Shown: positions 1-9,129, counted from the stretch's first letter. The stretch is DNA of 64,000 bases from Sporosarcina luteola (GCF_023715535.1 NZ_JAMBOI010000011.1:1-64000), one strand, 5' to 3'. Notes: generated from the letters alone by a model not told the origin. Numbers and translations: made by a program.

Positions 1-179
1 AATAACTAAATAAACCAATGCCTTCCAACTCTATTGAGGAAGGTTATTTGATATACCCTTTTTTAAGTATAACAAGAAGTATTTCATGTTTCATTGAAAA
101 TTGTTGACAAACTATTAGCTGGTTTAGTTGAAGAAGAAAGTGAAGCTTTAACATTCGCACCCGATTGTTGAATCTCTAG

Positions 180-446
180 CTATTTTTTAGAAAGTTTATA
201 TACGGAGAAAAAAAGAAAAATCGTTCCTAGCGAAAATAAAATTCCACCTATAATCATGTGCGATATCATATATTTGGACTGGATTGTATTAAATTCCGCC
301 AAATTTATGCCATACGTCCCCTTAGATTTAAAATAAGCATATGCTGCCCTTGAGCCAAAATCCACACTAAACTTTAATGTCAGAAAACCTATTAACATGA
401 AAATCATTGGTAGTATTAAAAAGCCATATTTCTTGATAAATTGCAT
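180..446 (-). CDS. Small two-helix membrane protein
   Basis: An 88-residue hypothetical protein. Two hydrophobic stretches (about residues 7-27 and 60-82) flank a polar segment, so it is probably a membrane hairpin. The reading frame continues 17 codons further upstream, but the start at 446 is preferred because a GGGGGAG ribosome site lies about 5 bases before it. No family was recognised. It is a single gene, followed upstream by about 170 bases in which nothing is visible. Confidence 0.6.
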   Translation of the reverse strand: MQFIKKYGFLILPMIFMLIGFLTLKFSVDFGSRAAYAYFKSKGTYGINLAEFNTIQSKYMISHMIIGGILFSLGTIFLFFSVYKLSKK

Positions 447-619
447 CAAACTCCCCCATTCATTTTTTCGGATTGTTGAAAACAAGTCATACAACACACT
501 TAAACTTAACTGTACCGTTAGTTCAATAAGAAATGAGCCCCCAGCAGCTCAACGTTCTTCAAGTAAAGCTACCCGTAAGTTGAAGAAGAATTTTCCAAGT
601 AGGGACACCCTACTAATAA

Positions 620-1069
620 CTACTTCTCTGATAACTCTTTGTACTTCTTATGTTCTTCCCTAACAAAGACAATAGCCTTTTCAACAGTCAATATATTTTC
701 CTTATGCCAATTTTTACCCATTTCTCTTACCAACGGGTGAACCATTCCGATTCTACTAAAAATTTCAACATAATCAAGTAATACATTTATTACGCCATCT
801 TTTAATCCCAATAACTGCAAATCCTTAACAAGCTCTATATCATCCTCGGAAACAGTACCATAGCGTTCTTTAATAAAATTAAAAGGTGTTGTAGTTTTAA
901 CCTGTTTTATATACCATTCATCGGGTGTCATTCCAGTTTTAGCTTTGAATTGTTGTTCGGTCCATTCCTCTATTGTCATCCCGTGTATTTCTTGAAATCT
1001 TTCTTCAGGTGTCGTCCCATGTATTACTTTACGGTGTACTTTTTTCCTTCCTTTTTTATCTTTGGTCAT
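620..1069 (-). CDS. DnaD-like (DnaB_2 domain) protein
   Basis: A 149-residue protein. The second half (about 62-145) resembles the C-terminal DnaD/DnaB_2 domain of replication initiation proteins: a YG-containing helix, then LGLKDGVINVLLDYV and a W-x(6)-T-x(3)-A helix (NWHKENILTVEKA). The basic N-terminus is followed by three related short units (GTTPEERF, GMTIEEWTEQ, GMTPDEWYIK), which is unusual for the family. The start has an AAGGAGGG site 5 bases upstream. It is short for DnaD (about 230 residues) and lacks the winged-helix half, so it is more likely an accessory or mobile-element paralogue than the housekeeping DnaD. The domain call rests on recalled family patterns. Confidence 0.55.
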   Translation of the reverse strand: MTKDKKGRKKVHRKVIHGTTPEERFQEIHGMTIEEWTEQQFKAKTGMTPDEWYIKQVKTTTPFNFIKERYGTVSEDDIELVKDLQLLGLKDGVINVLLDYVEIFSRIGMVHPLVREMGKNWHKENILTVEKAIVFVREEHKKYKELSEK

Positions 1070-1148
1070 TTATTCCCTCCTTATTATTCCCATCTACTCT
1101 TTTTGTTCAACTAAATGCTCCGTTAGTTTAAGTGTAACACTTCACAAA

Positions 1149-1345
1149 CTATAAAAAATCCCCATCATCTTTAACATAGCCTGTAATTATTGCACCTGTA
1201 TCTGATCTTCCTGCACTGCAGAAAGCATAATTGTCCGAATGTCCTTTTTCGGTAACTTTTAAGAAAGAAGTCGTCGATGTTCTTGCACCACACGAAGTTA
1301 GTAGTATTAATATACATAGTAGTAAGAAACCAGACGTTTTTTCAT
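1149..1345 (-). pseudogene. Small lipoprotein gene, frameshifted after the start codon
   Basis: Reading the minus strand from an ATG at 1345-1343 with a GGGAGG site, the run of six A residues after the ATG throws the frame off and a stop follows at once. With one more A the frame opens into about 65 residues: a hydrophobic leader, a lipobox-like LLTSCGA, then a polar segment ending GYVKDDGDFL and a stop at 1151-1149. The length of 197 bases is one short of 66 codons, matching one missing base. This could be a real inactivating slip, phase variation in a homopolymer, or a sequencing error. No family was recognised. Confidence 0.5.
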
Positions 1346-1531
1346 TGTTCCTCCCTTCTCCCTTCTAATCCACATTACTTATTTAATTCAATAAGAAGAA
1401 CCACTTCTCCTGTTCTCCTACACTCATCAATCAACTCATTGTTTGAATAGTCTTTCCTTTATAGGTTTAATATAATGGAGGGAGTTAATTATAGGTAACG
1501 AAGGCAAATTCAAATTATGAGGTGGAGAAAC

Positions 1532-1963
1532 GTGGGAGCATTTGAGGAACTTACAGTAGAAGCAACTGTTCAGGCACCAGTGGAAAAGGTTTGGGATTAT
1601 TGGACAGATCCAAATCATATAAAAAAATGGAACAGTCCATCGGATGATTGGCACACACCATTTGCTGAGAATGATCTTAGAGTCGGTGGGAAATTCGTTT
1701 CAAGAATGGAAGCAAAAGATGGTAGCATGGGTTTTGATTTTGGTGGAGTCTACGATGAAGTGAAATTACATGAGAAGATTTCTTATACAATGGGAGATGG
1801 AAGAAAAGTCAACATCACCTTTACAGGTCAAGGAAACGAGACTGAGGTCATTGAAACATTTGAGGCTGAAACTGAAAATCCAGTCGAATTTCAACGACAA
1901 GGTTGGCAAGCTATTTTGGATAATTTTAAACGATACGCAGAACAAACATATCAATCCTTCTAA
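1532..1963 (+). CDS. SRPBCC / AHSA1-family protein
   Basis: A 143-residue START-like (Bet v 1 fold) protein of the AHSA1 group. Typical features are VEATVQAPVEKVWDYWTDP near the N-terminus, the LRVGGKFVSRM strand, and the final GWQAILDNFKRY helix. Such proteins have a hydrophobic ligand cavity, and their substrates are usually unknown. A GTG start at 1532 is chosen over the ATG at 1517 because GAGGTGG lies 7 bases before it. The gene ends at a strong bidirectional hairpin shared with the convergent VWA gene. Confidence 0.8.
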   Translation: MGAFEELTVEATVQAPVEKVWDYWTDPNHIKKWNSPSDDWHTPFAENDLRVGGKFVSRMEAKDGSMGFDFGGVYDEVKLHEKISYTMGDGRKVNITFTGQGNETEVIETFEAETENPVEFQRQGWQAILDNFKRYAEQTYQSF

Positions 1964-1967
1964 TACT

Positions 1968-2015
1968 AAATGGCGACATCTGTGTTAATTCCAATCCCAC
2001 AGATGCCGCCATTTT
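1968..2015. terminator. Bidirectional terminator
   Basis: Inverted repeat with arms AAATGGCG-ACATCTGTG and CACAGATG-CCGCCATTT around a 13-base loop, with T-rich sequence after it. It lies between two convergent genes and can serve both. Confidence 0.8.
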
Positions 2016-2023
2016 ATACTAAC

Positions 2024-3445
2024 TTATTCATCCTTCTTTAATTCTGCAGACCACTTTTCTTTCCACGCTTCCACCTTCGCGTCGATCTCTTCCTTCGCCT
2101 GTCTCGCTTCTTCACTTTTCCGCTCTATTATTTCACTGAAATGTACTGATCTCATCTCGCCCATTTCCTTTGCGATCTCTATTACCTCGTTCGCTATTTC
2201 ATCGTCAATGATCTTCTTTTTCTTCAATTCAGCGACTGCATTTGAGATTCGCACCGTCTCTCTGTCAGATAGATTTGTGAGTGGATCATGGATTGCAATG
2301 AGCGCTTCCTTTTGATGAACCAACTCATGGAGCTTGACACCTTGCTGGTTCATCACTTGCATCATGCTCGGCTTCCATTTCTTAATGAGAACTCCTTCAA
2401 ACTCGGACGGGTTTCGCACTGTCGCATATTCACCACCGCCAGCTTCCGCCACTGTTTTCAGCTGATTTTGCCCTTCATCATCGACGTCGAAGCCGATAAT
2501 ATTCACCTTCGCCTCGATCTCGCTGTCATGCAGCTGTTTCGCAGCGGCAACAGGATTTCCGTCACACGTCTCAACGCCATCACTTACGATATAGACGATA
2601 TTCCTGTACTCCTCTTTGTCATATGAGGAAAGGTACTCATGCGCCATTTCCATCGCACCGGCTAATGGCGTCCAACCGCTTGCCTCGAAAGAATCCATTG
2701 CTTTTCGGAATGAATCCGCGCTATACGCACCGAGCGGGTAAAGTTCGTCAATGGAACTGCAAGAAAGTTGTTTATCCGCCGCCGTCCCTGCACCTTTATG
2801 GCCGTACGCAAATAGGGAGACGTTGACATCTTCTGGCAACTGGCTAGTGAAATCCTCGATTGCCTGCTTCGCAAGAGACATACGCGACTCGCCACCAATT
2901 TCCGCCTTCATGCTTCCGCTCGCATCCATCAAGATGACGACATTTGTCTGTTGTCTCTTGGCAATCTCAATTTCATCCTCGCCTTCCGGCAACTCCGGCA
3001 TGACATATCCATGTGCATATGCCGTTAACAGGTCATAGAATGTCGAATATTGCCCCGAACCCAATTGATAGACAAGATAATCATATATCTCGTCCGCGCT
3101 CAAATCCGGATGCTCCTCAAAATATGTAGGCAACTCTTTCTCCATAATCCCTTTGAACGTATCTTCATAGAACCGATGATAATAAACCCAATTGACAGTC
3201 CTTGCCGCTTCGATTTCGGGGTCCATATGCGCTTCCACTAACTTGCCGGCAGGTTGGGTAATCATATCCTCGACTGCGCGTGCCGCTTTTGGAATTTGCT
3301 CATCGGCGGCGACCGGCTTTGTTTCGCCTTCATCTGCTGCTACTGTGACCTCCGACTTTACTTCTGGCTCCGGCTTATCACTACATGCAGCTAGCATTAG
3401 ACAACCAATCAACGCCAGTGCGAATTTATTGTTGTTATGCTTCAT
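2024..3445 (-). CDS. VWA-domain lipoprotein
   Basis: A 473-residue predicted lipoprotein exported to the outer face of the membrane: signal peptide and lipobox LMLAAC at the N-terminus, then an acidic linker. A von Willebrand A domain follows, with the MIDAS motif DASGS (in VVILMDASGSM), a conserved Thr in SGWTPLAGAM and SDGVETCDG. The C-terminus is charged and probably coiled coil. The frame extends 16 codons upstream, but the start at 3445 gives a proper signal peptide and has AAGGGG upstream. VWA domains bind ligands through a divalent metal ion. B. subtilis YwmC/YwmD are similar in type. Partners are unknown. Confidence 0.8.
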   Translation of the reverse strand: MKHNNNKFALALIGCLMLAACSDKPEPEVKSEVTVAADEGETKPVAADEQIPKAARAVEDMITQPAGKLVEAHMDPEIEAARTVNWVYYHRFYEDTFKGIMEKELPTYFEEHPDLSADEIYDYLVYQLGSGQYSTFYDLLTAYAHGYVMPELPEGEDEIEIAKRQQTNVVILMDASGSMKAEIGGESRMSLAKQAIEDFTSQLPEDVNVSLFAYGHKGAGTAADKQLSCSSIDELYPLGAYSADSFRKAMDSFEASGWTPLAGAMEMAHEYLSSYDKEEYRNIVYIVSDGVETCDGNPVAAAKQLHDSEIEAKVNIIGFDVDDEGQNQLKTVAEAGGGEYATVRNPSEFEGVLIKKWKPSMMQVMNQQGVKLHELVHQKEALIAIHDPLTNLSDRETVRISNAVAELKKKKIIDDEIANEVIEIAKEMGEMRSVHFSEIIERKSEEARQAKEEIDAKVEAWKEKWSAELKKDE

Positions 3446-3669
3446 CTCACACACCCCTTTGCTTGATCTATCTTTTATACGAATACGAGTCACAACCGTT
3501 CCTATGTGTAAACGACTATATTTATAAAATAGGTGTAAAGACTGAAAACCAATAGAGGACGAAGCATAACAATTGGTAGCTTTATTATTGGGCGAATTTG
3601 TATAGCTCGCAAATAAAAAGGGCCGAATCCTATAGGCAGTTGAATAGTGTGCACCGAAATATCAACAAC

Positions 3670-4212
3670 TCAATGATTTACTTTTATTCGGTAGTACCCC
3701 CTGCAAAACACAGAACTATTTGGTTTTATTAAAATCAAAAATGAATTAACTATATCGGAAGCAGAAATTATTAAATTAAACCAGCTGACAAATAAAATGA
3801 GTGCTTTGAAATCGCCCGATACATAGAACGACGTAATAGCTGGGATAATCGTTAATACGATAAAAGGCAAGCTCATAAAGATCCAAAATCTCTTTTTAGA
3901 AAGTACTGCATTTGTATTGAGCCAAAAATAGATTCCTTTGAACGTTAAGCTCATATCGCCTTTCTTGTTTATGACAAGTATATGAAGGGCTTCGTGACTA
4001 ACAAAAACCAACATAACGATGAAAAGTATGGGGAAGTTTGTCATATGAGTAAAACTTCCTTTGAAGAACCAATATGGCCCAAGAAAAAAAGCAGCCATTA
4101 GCAGATAAACAAACTTCATATAATGCTTTCGAAACCATGCATTTTCAATGAAAGGTTTCCATTCTGTCAAATCCAGTCTTGGCTGTGGTAATTGCCGAAA
4201 CCACAATATCAT
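3670..4212 (-). CDS. DUF3267 membrane zincin-like protein
   Basis: A 180-residue protein with about four membrane helices and an HExxH motif (SHEALHILV) after the second helix, the pattern of the DUF3267 putative membrane metalloprotease family. The start at 4212 has AGGAACGG upstream, and the longer frame to 4236 has no ribosome site. The substrate is unknown. The 170 bases upstream of the VWA gene (3446-3669) hold no gene. They contain one short stretch (about 3640-3656, TTGAATAGTGTGCACC) resembling the right end of the dispersed repeat described below. Confidence 0.65.
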   Translation of the reverse strand: MILWFRQLPQPRLDLTEWKPFIENAWFRKHYMKFVYLLMAAFFLGPYWFFKGSFTHMTNFPILFIVMLVFVSHEALHILVINKKGDMSLTFKGIYFWLNTNAVLSKKRFWIFMSLPFIVLTIIPAITSFYVSGDFKALILFVSWFNLIISASDIVNSFLILIKPNSSVFCRGYYRIKVNH

Positions 4213-4373
4213 AACCGTTCCTGCCTTTCCTATCATCTAGTTTTGAACGAGTAACATTTTCAATTTTTACTTGGTTAGTTACAAAAGTTACTAATTTGTC
4301 AAACACAATATCAAACCAATCTGTTACGATAAAACATACAACAAGCACCTACAGATAACGGAGTTGATAGGAA

Positions 4374-4808
4374 ATGATATGGACGATTATTGCTATAGTG
4401 ATCGGAGCATTTATTATATTTATAACGAGTCCCACAAGCGCACTTGTAGGATGGTTTTTGAATAAATTTACAACTCATCCAAAACTTGACCCGAAAGATA
4501 TAACTATCACATTTAACGGAACACACTTAGAAAAGGAAGAAAAAAATCGATTTAGTGAATTTTATAATGAAGCTCAATACGTAAAGAGAAATCACATATT
4601 CCCAGGTACTGAAAAATTGTTTCTATATCCAGAGACTGCTGTGATTCCATATGTCATTAACATAAAAAGAAGGAAAAAAGAAATGAATTTCTATCTTTAC
4701 CATTACGATGACCACGTTGATGTAGTCAAGCAGTGGAAGAAAAAAGTTACTTCTTTTAGACTTAGTTCCAAACATCTACAAACCTTCACTATCGCCGAAA
4801 AGGCTTGA
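4374..4808 (+). CDS. yfmQ: YfmQ-like protein
   Basis: A 144-residue protein with one N-terminal membrane helix (residues 2-25) and a soluble domain containing HPKLDPKDITITFNG, FNEAQYV-like YNEAQYVKR, FPGTEKLFLYPET and YHYDDHVDVVKQWKKK. From memory these match the YfmQ family of Bacillus, whose function is unknown. The start ATG at 4374 has GGAG ten bases upstream. The gene stops 4 bases before repeat copy A. Confidence 0.6.
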   Translation: MIWTIIAIVIGAFIIFITSPTSALVGWFLNKFTTHPKLDPKDITITFNGTHLEKEEKNRFSEFYNEAQYVKRNHIFPGTEKLFLYPETAVIPYVINIKRRKKEMNFYLYHYDDHVDVVKQWKKKVTSFRLSSKHLQTFTIAEKA

Positions 4809-4812
4809 TTCA

Positions 4813-4958
4813 GGTGCCTGTGTATCACACATTTATGACAATTCAATAAATAGTATATAAATACGAGAAGAAGTCAACCGGCATTCCATTTGGTTGGCTT
4901 CTTCATTTGTTTTATGCAATTGTAGTGTATTTACTGAATAGTGTGCTGCACAGGCACT
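4813..4958 (+). repeat. GGTGCC element, copy A (146 bp)
   Basis: Left end GGTGCCTGTGTATCACAC; right end GTGTGCTGCACAGGCACT. Central hairpin arms GAAGAAGTCAACC and GGTTGGCTTCTTC (one G-T pair). It lies between the convergent ends of the yfmQ-like and M20 genes. Two tandem CAAACAATTC units follow the right end. Confidence 0.9.
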
Positions 4959-4984
4959 CAAACAATTCCCAAACAATTCGTTTT

Positions 4985-6217
4985 TCAGAGAACGTTCGCT
5001 TGTCTCAACATGAAGGAGCGCAATACTTTCGCTCCAACCATCAGCTGTTCCATTGACGTATATTCGGCCGGGTTATGGCTGATGCCATCCTGCGATGGGA
5101 CGAAAATCATGCCAGTCGGACAAAGCGATGCCATATTCATGGAGTCGTGCCCTGCGCCGCTTGGCATTTTGAGACAAGTCACTCCTTTTTCTTCGCAGAT
5201 TGCTGTTAATTCGGCTACGATTTTGCTGTCCATCTGAACAGGTTCCTCACGGGACATCTCGTCCATCCAAATGTTCAGGCCTCGTTTTTTCGCGGTGTCG
5301 TTCACCGCTGTAGCGAGGGCATCGACGACACGCTGGCGTGACTCAAGGTTCGTGCCACGAATATCGACGTAGAGATCCGCGGCACCAGGCACTACATTCA
5401 TAGCACCTGGCTCTATGGAGAAGACACCGACTGTGCCGACTGTACCGTACGCAAGCTCGGCGAGTGCTGCCTTCTCGACGGCAAGTGCGATTTCCGCGCC
5501 TCCTAGTAAAGCATCATGACGGTAATCCATCGGCGTAGTGCCGGAATGGTCAGCTGTGCCGCCAACATGCACATGAAAACGGATTGGAGCAGCAATAGCA
5601 GACACTATGCCGATTGCCGCCTCCTGCTTTTCGAGTACAGGGCCTTGTTCGATGTGGAGCTCGACAAATGCTTTGATTTCATCCCGAAAGCGCTCCGCCA
5701 AATGTACCTCGTCCAAATCTAGACCGTTTTCTTCAAAGGTCCGCATTAGCGTAATACCGTTTTTGTCAGTCAACGACCTCGTATACGCAGGATCTAGCCG
5801 GCCAGTCATTGCTTTGCTTCCAAGCGTCGATGCCCCGAAGCGTGCAGATTCCTCGCAAGCAAAGATGATGACTTCAAGCGGGTGCTCTGTCTCGACGCCT
5901 TCATCCGCCAAGGAACGCATGACTTCAAGTGCAACAAGGACACCCGCCGTCCCGTCAAATTCGCCCGCCGCATAGACGGAGTCGATATGCGAGCCAGTCG
6001 CGACAGCCGGCAGGTCAGGAGAACGTCCCTCCCGCCGGGCAATGACATTTCCTGCATAGTCGATCCGCACTGTCAGCCCCGCAAGTTCTAGCTGCTTCAT
6101 CAGGAAGTCCCGTGCATTCCGCTCGGTCTCGGTGTAGGCCAGCCGATTGATGCCCTCCCCGTCATCTGTAAATCTTGCAAGCTCTTCAAATGACTGACGC
6201 AAACGTTCCAGCTTCAT
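4985..6217 (-). CDS. M20-family amidohydrolase (N-carbamoyl-amino acid hydrolase / allantoate amidohydrolase type)
   Basis: A 410-residue cytosolic zinc hydrolase of peptidase family M20, the length usual for HyuC/AllC/AmaB enzymes that split carbamoyl or ureido groups from amino acids or allantoate. Metal-ligand motifs are GSHIDSV (His77), GEFDGTAGV (Asp88), ACEES (Glu122/123) and ELHIEQGPVLE. GHDSMNMA near the C-terminus is also typical. A GGGGGGATC ribosome site precedes the ATG. The gene stands alone, so the substrate cannot be fixed from context. Allantoate, N-carbamoyl or acyl amino acids are all possible. Confidence 0.85.
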   Translation of the reverse strand: MKLERLRQSFEELARFTDDGEGINRLAYTETERNARDFLMKQLELAGLTVRIDYAGNVIARREGRSPDLPAVATGSHIDSVYAAGEFDGTAGVLVALEVMRSLADEGVETEHPLEVIIFACEESARFGASTLGSKAMTGRLDPAYTRSLTDKNGITLMRTFEENGLDLDEVHLAERFRDEIKAFVELHIEQGPVLEKQEAAIGIVSAIAAPIRFHVHVGGTADHSGTTPMDYRHDALLGGAEIALAVEKAALAELAYGTVGTVGVFSIEPGAMNVVPGAADLYVDIRGTNLESRQRVVDALATAVNDTAKKRGLNIWMDEMSREEPVQMDSKIVAELTAICEEKGVTCLKMPSGAGHDSMNMASLCPTGMIFVPSQDGISHNPAEYTSMEQLMVGAKVLRSFMLRQANVL

Positions 6218-6276
6218 GGCGATCCCCCCGATTCATTTACTTATCATCTCTTCTACTAATCCGTCTTACAAATTCC

Positions 6277-7503
6277 TCAAACTTTCTTTACGAAAAAACT
6301 TTTCTTAATGCTTGTCAGTCCACTGACAAAATTGTTTTGCTCACTCTCAGAAGGCGTATGCGAGCCGTATCGAACAGCATTGTACACCGACAAGATATTT
6401 TCATTCTCCCAACCATTGCGTGAAAACCACTCCATGACTGTCTCCTCATGATACCGATGCAGTTTATACTTTTGCGCTTCCTTCTCGAATTGTTCGAAAG
6501 ATTTTCTCACTTCATCTCTGGCTATTGAGTAATCATACAACATCTTTCCTTGCTCTTTTTCACGTTCCCTTTTTCCTTTAAATGAAAAGAAGTAAGCTTC
6601 CTGTCTGTCATTAAATCGTTTGTTGTTATTCAGCACAATCAGAGCGACAGTCAACATTATAAGAACAACTACAACAAATACGAGCAACGAGTATTCAAAT
6701 ATGGAGGAAGTGGCTTCCCGTTCTTCGAAATCGAAGAAACGAAACCCACTTTCTACAGTGTTGTCGTCGTTGATTCTTTCGGCACCTTTTCTAAAGAACT
6801 CCATTAGCGGATCGATTCCTTTTAAGAAGATCATGAATACCCCGCCAAATAGAAAGCCCGTTATCTTGATAACTAGTGCCCTCACAGGTTCCAGCCCAAT
6901 CAGCACAATGAATAAGGCAGTGGCACCTAACCCAACGATGACGCTGAAAACTTTTCCAGCTTCCCTTACTTGAAAATTGCCTAACCGCCTACTATTTATC
7001 ACTATTGTGACCAAGCGAATAAAATAAAACAGGAATGAGGTTAGCAAGTAGAGAATTAGCTGTTGTTGCAGTAATTCCTCATGATGATCATTGACAAAAA
7101 GCAGTCTTGCCAGGAAGCAGGAAGAGACGAAAACCGCTGTGTTACCAACAGTTATAAATGGCCAGCCATGAATTCGAGACCCGCTAAAGTTAGCTTGAAT
7201 TCTCCAGTACACGTATACGAAAAAAATCAATGTATTCAACAACGGTGCTCCGAATAGAAACAAGGGCACCGTTACACCTGCTGCTAGTCCAACACCGAGT
7301 CCTACTGAATACTCGCGGGAATAAAATATAAAATAGGACACAACACCGCCTTCTATTGAGATAAGAAGCCAGATATACGGAATCGCCGAACCTGTTTTCC
7401 CTAGGATGAAAATGAAAATATAGGATAGAAGAAACATGTCTGCAACTAGATATTCAGAGAGGTTAAATCGGTTGCGGTCATATTCAAACCATTCTTGCCC
7501 CAT
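6277..7503 (-). CDS. Multi-spanning membrane protein with cytoplasmic tail
   Basis: A 408-residue protein with roughly eight to ten hydrophobic helices over residues 15-300. It then has a charged tail of about 100 residues, rich in Lys/Glu, that includes the segment YHEETVMEWFSRNGW. The tail faintly recalls the C-terminal regions of DUF4129-type proteins, but not enough to assign a family. An AGGAGAGG site lies 7 bases before the ATG. No function is proposed. Confidence 0.6.
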   Translation of the reverse strand: MGQEWFEYDRNRFNLSEYLVADMFLLSYIFIFILGKTGSAIPYIWLLISIEGGVVSYFIFYSREYSVGLGVGLAAGVTVPLFLFGAPLLNTLIFFVYVYWRIQANFSGSRIHGWPFITVGNTAVFVSSCFLARLLFVNDHHEELLQQQLILYLLTSFLFYFIRLVTIVINSRRLGNFQVREAGKVFSVIVGLGATALFIVLIGLEPVRALVIKITGFLFGGVFMIFLKGIDPLMEFFRKGAERINDDNTVESGFRFFDFEEREATSSIFEYSLLVFVVVVLIMLTVALIVLNNNKRFNDRQEAYFFSFKGKREREKEQGKMLYDYSIARDEVRKSFEQFEKEAQKYKLHRYHEETVMEWFSRNGWENENILSVYNAVRYGSHTPSESEQNNFVSGLTSIKKSFFVKKV

Positions 7504-7577
7504 CCATATCCTCTCCTAACACTTTCGCTGCATTAATTATACCAACATTCAGACATCAATTGGTATGCATTTTATTG

Positions 7578-7710
7578 GGTGCCTGTGTGACACACATTTA
7601 TGACAATTCAAGATATGTAATAAAAATACTAATAAATGCCGACTCAATGTTGCAACTGTTGGCTTCTTCATTTATTTTATGCAATTGTAGTGTATTGTCA
7701 GAATTGATTG
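7578..7710 (+). repeat. GGTGCC element, copy B1 (first half of a tandem dimer)
   Basis: Left end intact (GGTGCCTGTGTGACACAC). The right end is cut at TGTCAGAATTGATTG, where the second copy begins. The hairpin is shorter and degenerate (GCCGAC with GTTGGC). It lies upstream of the membrane-protein gene. Confidence 0.9.
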
Positions 7711-7857
7711 GGTGCCTGTGCGATACACATTTATGACTATTCAACAAAAAGTATAGTAATACAAAAAGAAGCCACCTCATCGTTAATTTGGTTAGCTTCT
7801 CATATTTCATTTATGCAATTGTAGTGTATTTACTGAATAGTGTGCTGCACAGGCACC
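7711..7857 (+). repeat. GGTGCC element, copy B2 (second half of dimer)
   Basis: Full-length copy with GGTGCCTGTGCGATACAC on the left and GTGTGCTGCACAGGCACC on the right. Hairpin arms AGAAGC-CACC and GGTTAGCTTCT pair imperfectly. It ends 12 bases from the MarR gene stop codon. Confidence 0.9.
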
Positions 7858-7869
7858 AAAAAAACAACC

Positions 7870-8283
7870 TCACTCATTCAACTTCTCATAAATACGGAGC
7901 ATTTGCTGTTGCTCTTCGAATGTTAGCTTTTCAAATAGATTTTTTCTCAATGCTTGGCCTTCGAGGTTTGCTCGTTGTAAAATTTCATTCCCCGCTTCTG
8001 TAATCGTCAAGTAAACAATACGTCTGTCTTCTTCATCAGTAGAGCGGACGGCAAGTTCCTTTTTCACAAGTTTCTCTGTTAAATGAGTAACAGTGGGAGG
8101 GGTCAGTCCAAGTACTTTCGCGATATCAGAAGGCCGGCTTTTCCCATTGGACGCTAGATGGCCGAGAAGGAGTATATGGGATACACCCAAATCTTCATTG
8201 AATAATTTATTCCATTGAATGATCAAGTTGTTCGTGAACTTGTCCATATTGTGTATGATGTCAAAGATTGTTTCTTCCTTCAT
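7870..8283 (-). CDS. MarR-family transcriptional regulator
   Basis: A 137-residue winged-helix protein of usual MarR length. The DNA-binding part is PSDIAKVLGLTPPTVTHL followed by a wing with the conserved DEEDRR (residues 80-85) and LTITEAG. Flanking helices form the dimer interface. It lies just downstream of the two SDR genes on the same strand and may control them, but a terminator at 8345-8376 separates the units. The ligand is unknown. Confidence 0.85.
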   Translation of the reverse strand: MKEETIFDIIHNMDKFTNNLIIQWNKLFNEDLGVSHILLLGHLASNGKSRPSDIAKVLGLTPPTVTHLTEKLVKKELAVRSTDEEDRRIVYLTITEAGNEILQRANLEGQALRKNLFEKLTFEEQQQMLRIYEKLNE

Positions 8284-8344
8284 TTTTTCTCCTACTTTCT
8301 AAATAAGCAATACCATTTTATCATATACGGCCCCTGTTATAGAA

Positions 8345-8376
8345 AAAGAACCTAAATTCGATGATTTAGGTTCTTT
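8345..8376 (-). terminator. Terminator of the SDR operon
   Basis: Perfect 13-bp arms AAAGAACCTAAAT / ATTTAGGTTCTTT around a 6-base loop, followed on the minus strand by T-rich sequence. Confidence 0.85.
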
Positions 8377-8394
8377 CAAAATTCCCTTATTCAA

Positions 8395-9129
8395 TTACTG
8401 TGCAGAGAAGCCGCCGTCGATGACAATTTCTGCGCCTGTAATATAAGAAGAGTCATCACTTGCCAAGAAGAGCGCTGCATTGGCGATATCAGCCGGCTTG
8501 CCAAGACGTTGCAAAGGTGTTGCGCGAACGAGTTGGTCAAGCAACTCTTTAGATGCGCTTAGGTTTTGCGTCATTGGTGTTTCAATAATTCCAGGGAATA
8601 GCGCATTTACACGCACGCCTTGACGCCCGAATGTTGTCGCAGCTGCCTTTGAAATTGCGCGGACAGCCCCTTTGGATGCGGAGTAATGGTTGAACCCTTG
8701 TCCGATTTGCGCCGTGTACGATGAAATATTAACGATTGAACCGCTCTTTTGTTCAGCCATGATTGGCGCTATATGCTTCATTCCTGCAAAAGGACCGAAG
8801 CTGTTAATTGCCATCATTTTTTGCCAATCATCCATGCCGATTTCCATATACGCTTTCTCAGAGGAAATCCCTGCGTTGTTCACAAGAATATCAATGCGGC
8901 CAAATGTTTCTTTCACTTCTTTTGCGAACGCAGCCCACTCTTCGTCGGACGCTACATTCAACTTCATGCCATGCACATTTTTCTTTTCACTCGCTTGTTG
9001 TATTGCTACTTCGTTAATATCCGCTGCAATGACAATCGCGCCCTCCGATTGGAACAGATCGACCATTCCTTCTCCGATACCAGAAGCTCCACCTGTTACA
9101 ATCGCTACTTTTCCGTCTAATTTACCCAT
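8395..9129 (-). CDS. SDR-family oxidoreductase
   Basis: A 244-residue classical short-chain dehydrogenase. It has the cofactor motif TGGASGIG (12-19), NNAG (84-87), the catalytic Ser near 136-137, and Tyr149-x3-Lys153 in HYSASKGA. IDGG near the C-terminus is also typical. The start at 9129 has AAGGAGATG upstream, and the 38 extra upstream codons are not supported. It is the second gene of a two-gene operon, 13 bases after the other SDR. Asp37 in the ADIN turn suggests NAD rather than NADP. The substrate is unknown. Confidence 0.85.
   Translation of the reverse strand: MGKLDGKVAIVTGGASGIGEGMVDLFQSEGAIVIAADINEVAIQQASEKKNVHGMKLNVASDEEWAAFAKEVKETFGRIDILVNNAGISSEKAYMEIGMDDWQKMMAINSFGPFAGMKHIAPIMAEQKSGSIVNISSYTAQIGQGFNHYSASKGAVRAISKAAATTFGRQGVRVNALFPGIIETPMTQNLSASKELLDQLVRATPLQRLGKPADIANAALFLASDDSSYITGAEIVIDGGFSAQ

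Noticed and set aside
94-171. A 25-codon frame (TTG start, ending FAPDC) at the left edge
   Set aside because: Too short, with no ribosome site, and a stop shortly upstream. It could be the tail of a lost gene, but nothing supports a call.
7788-8003. Recurrent short frames containing LNSVLHRH at several repeat copies
   Set aside because: They are the right end of the dispersed element read in one frame. They lack consistent starts and lengths, so they are not treated as a peptide family.
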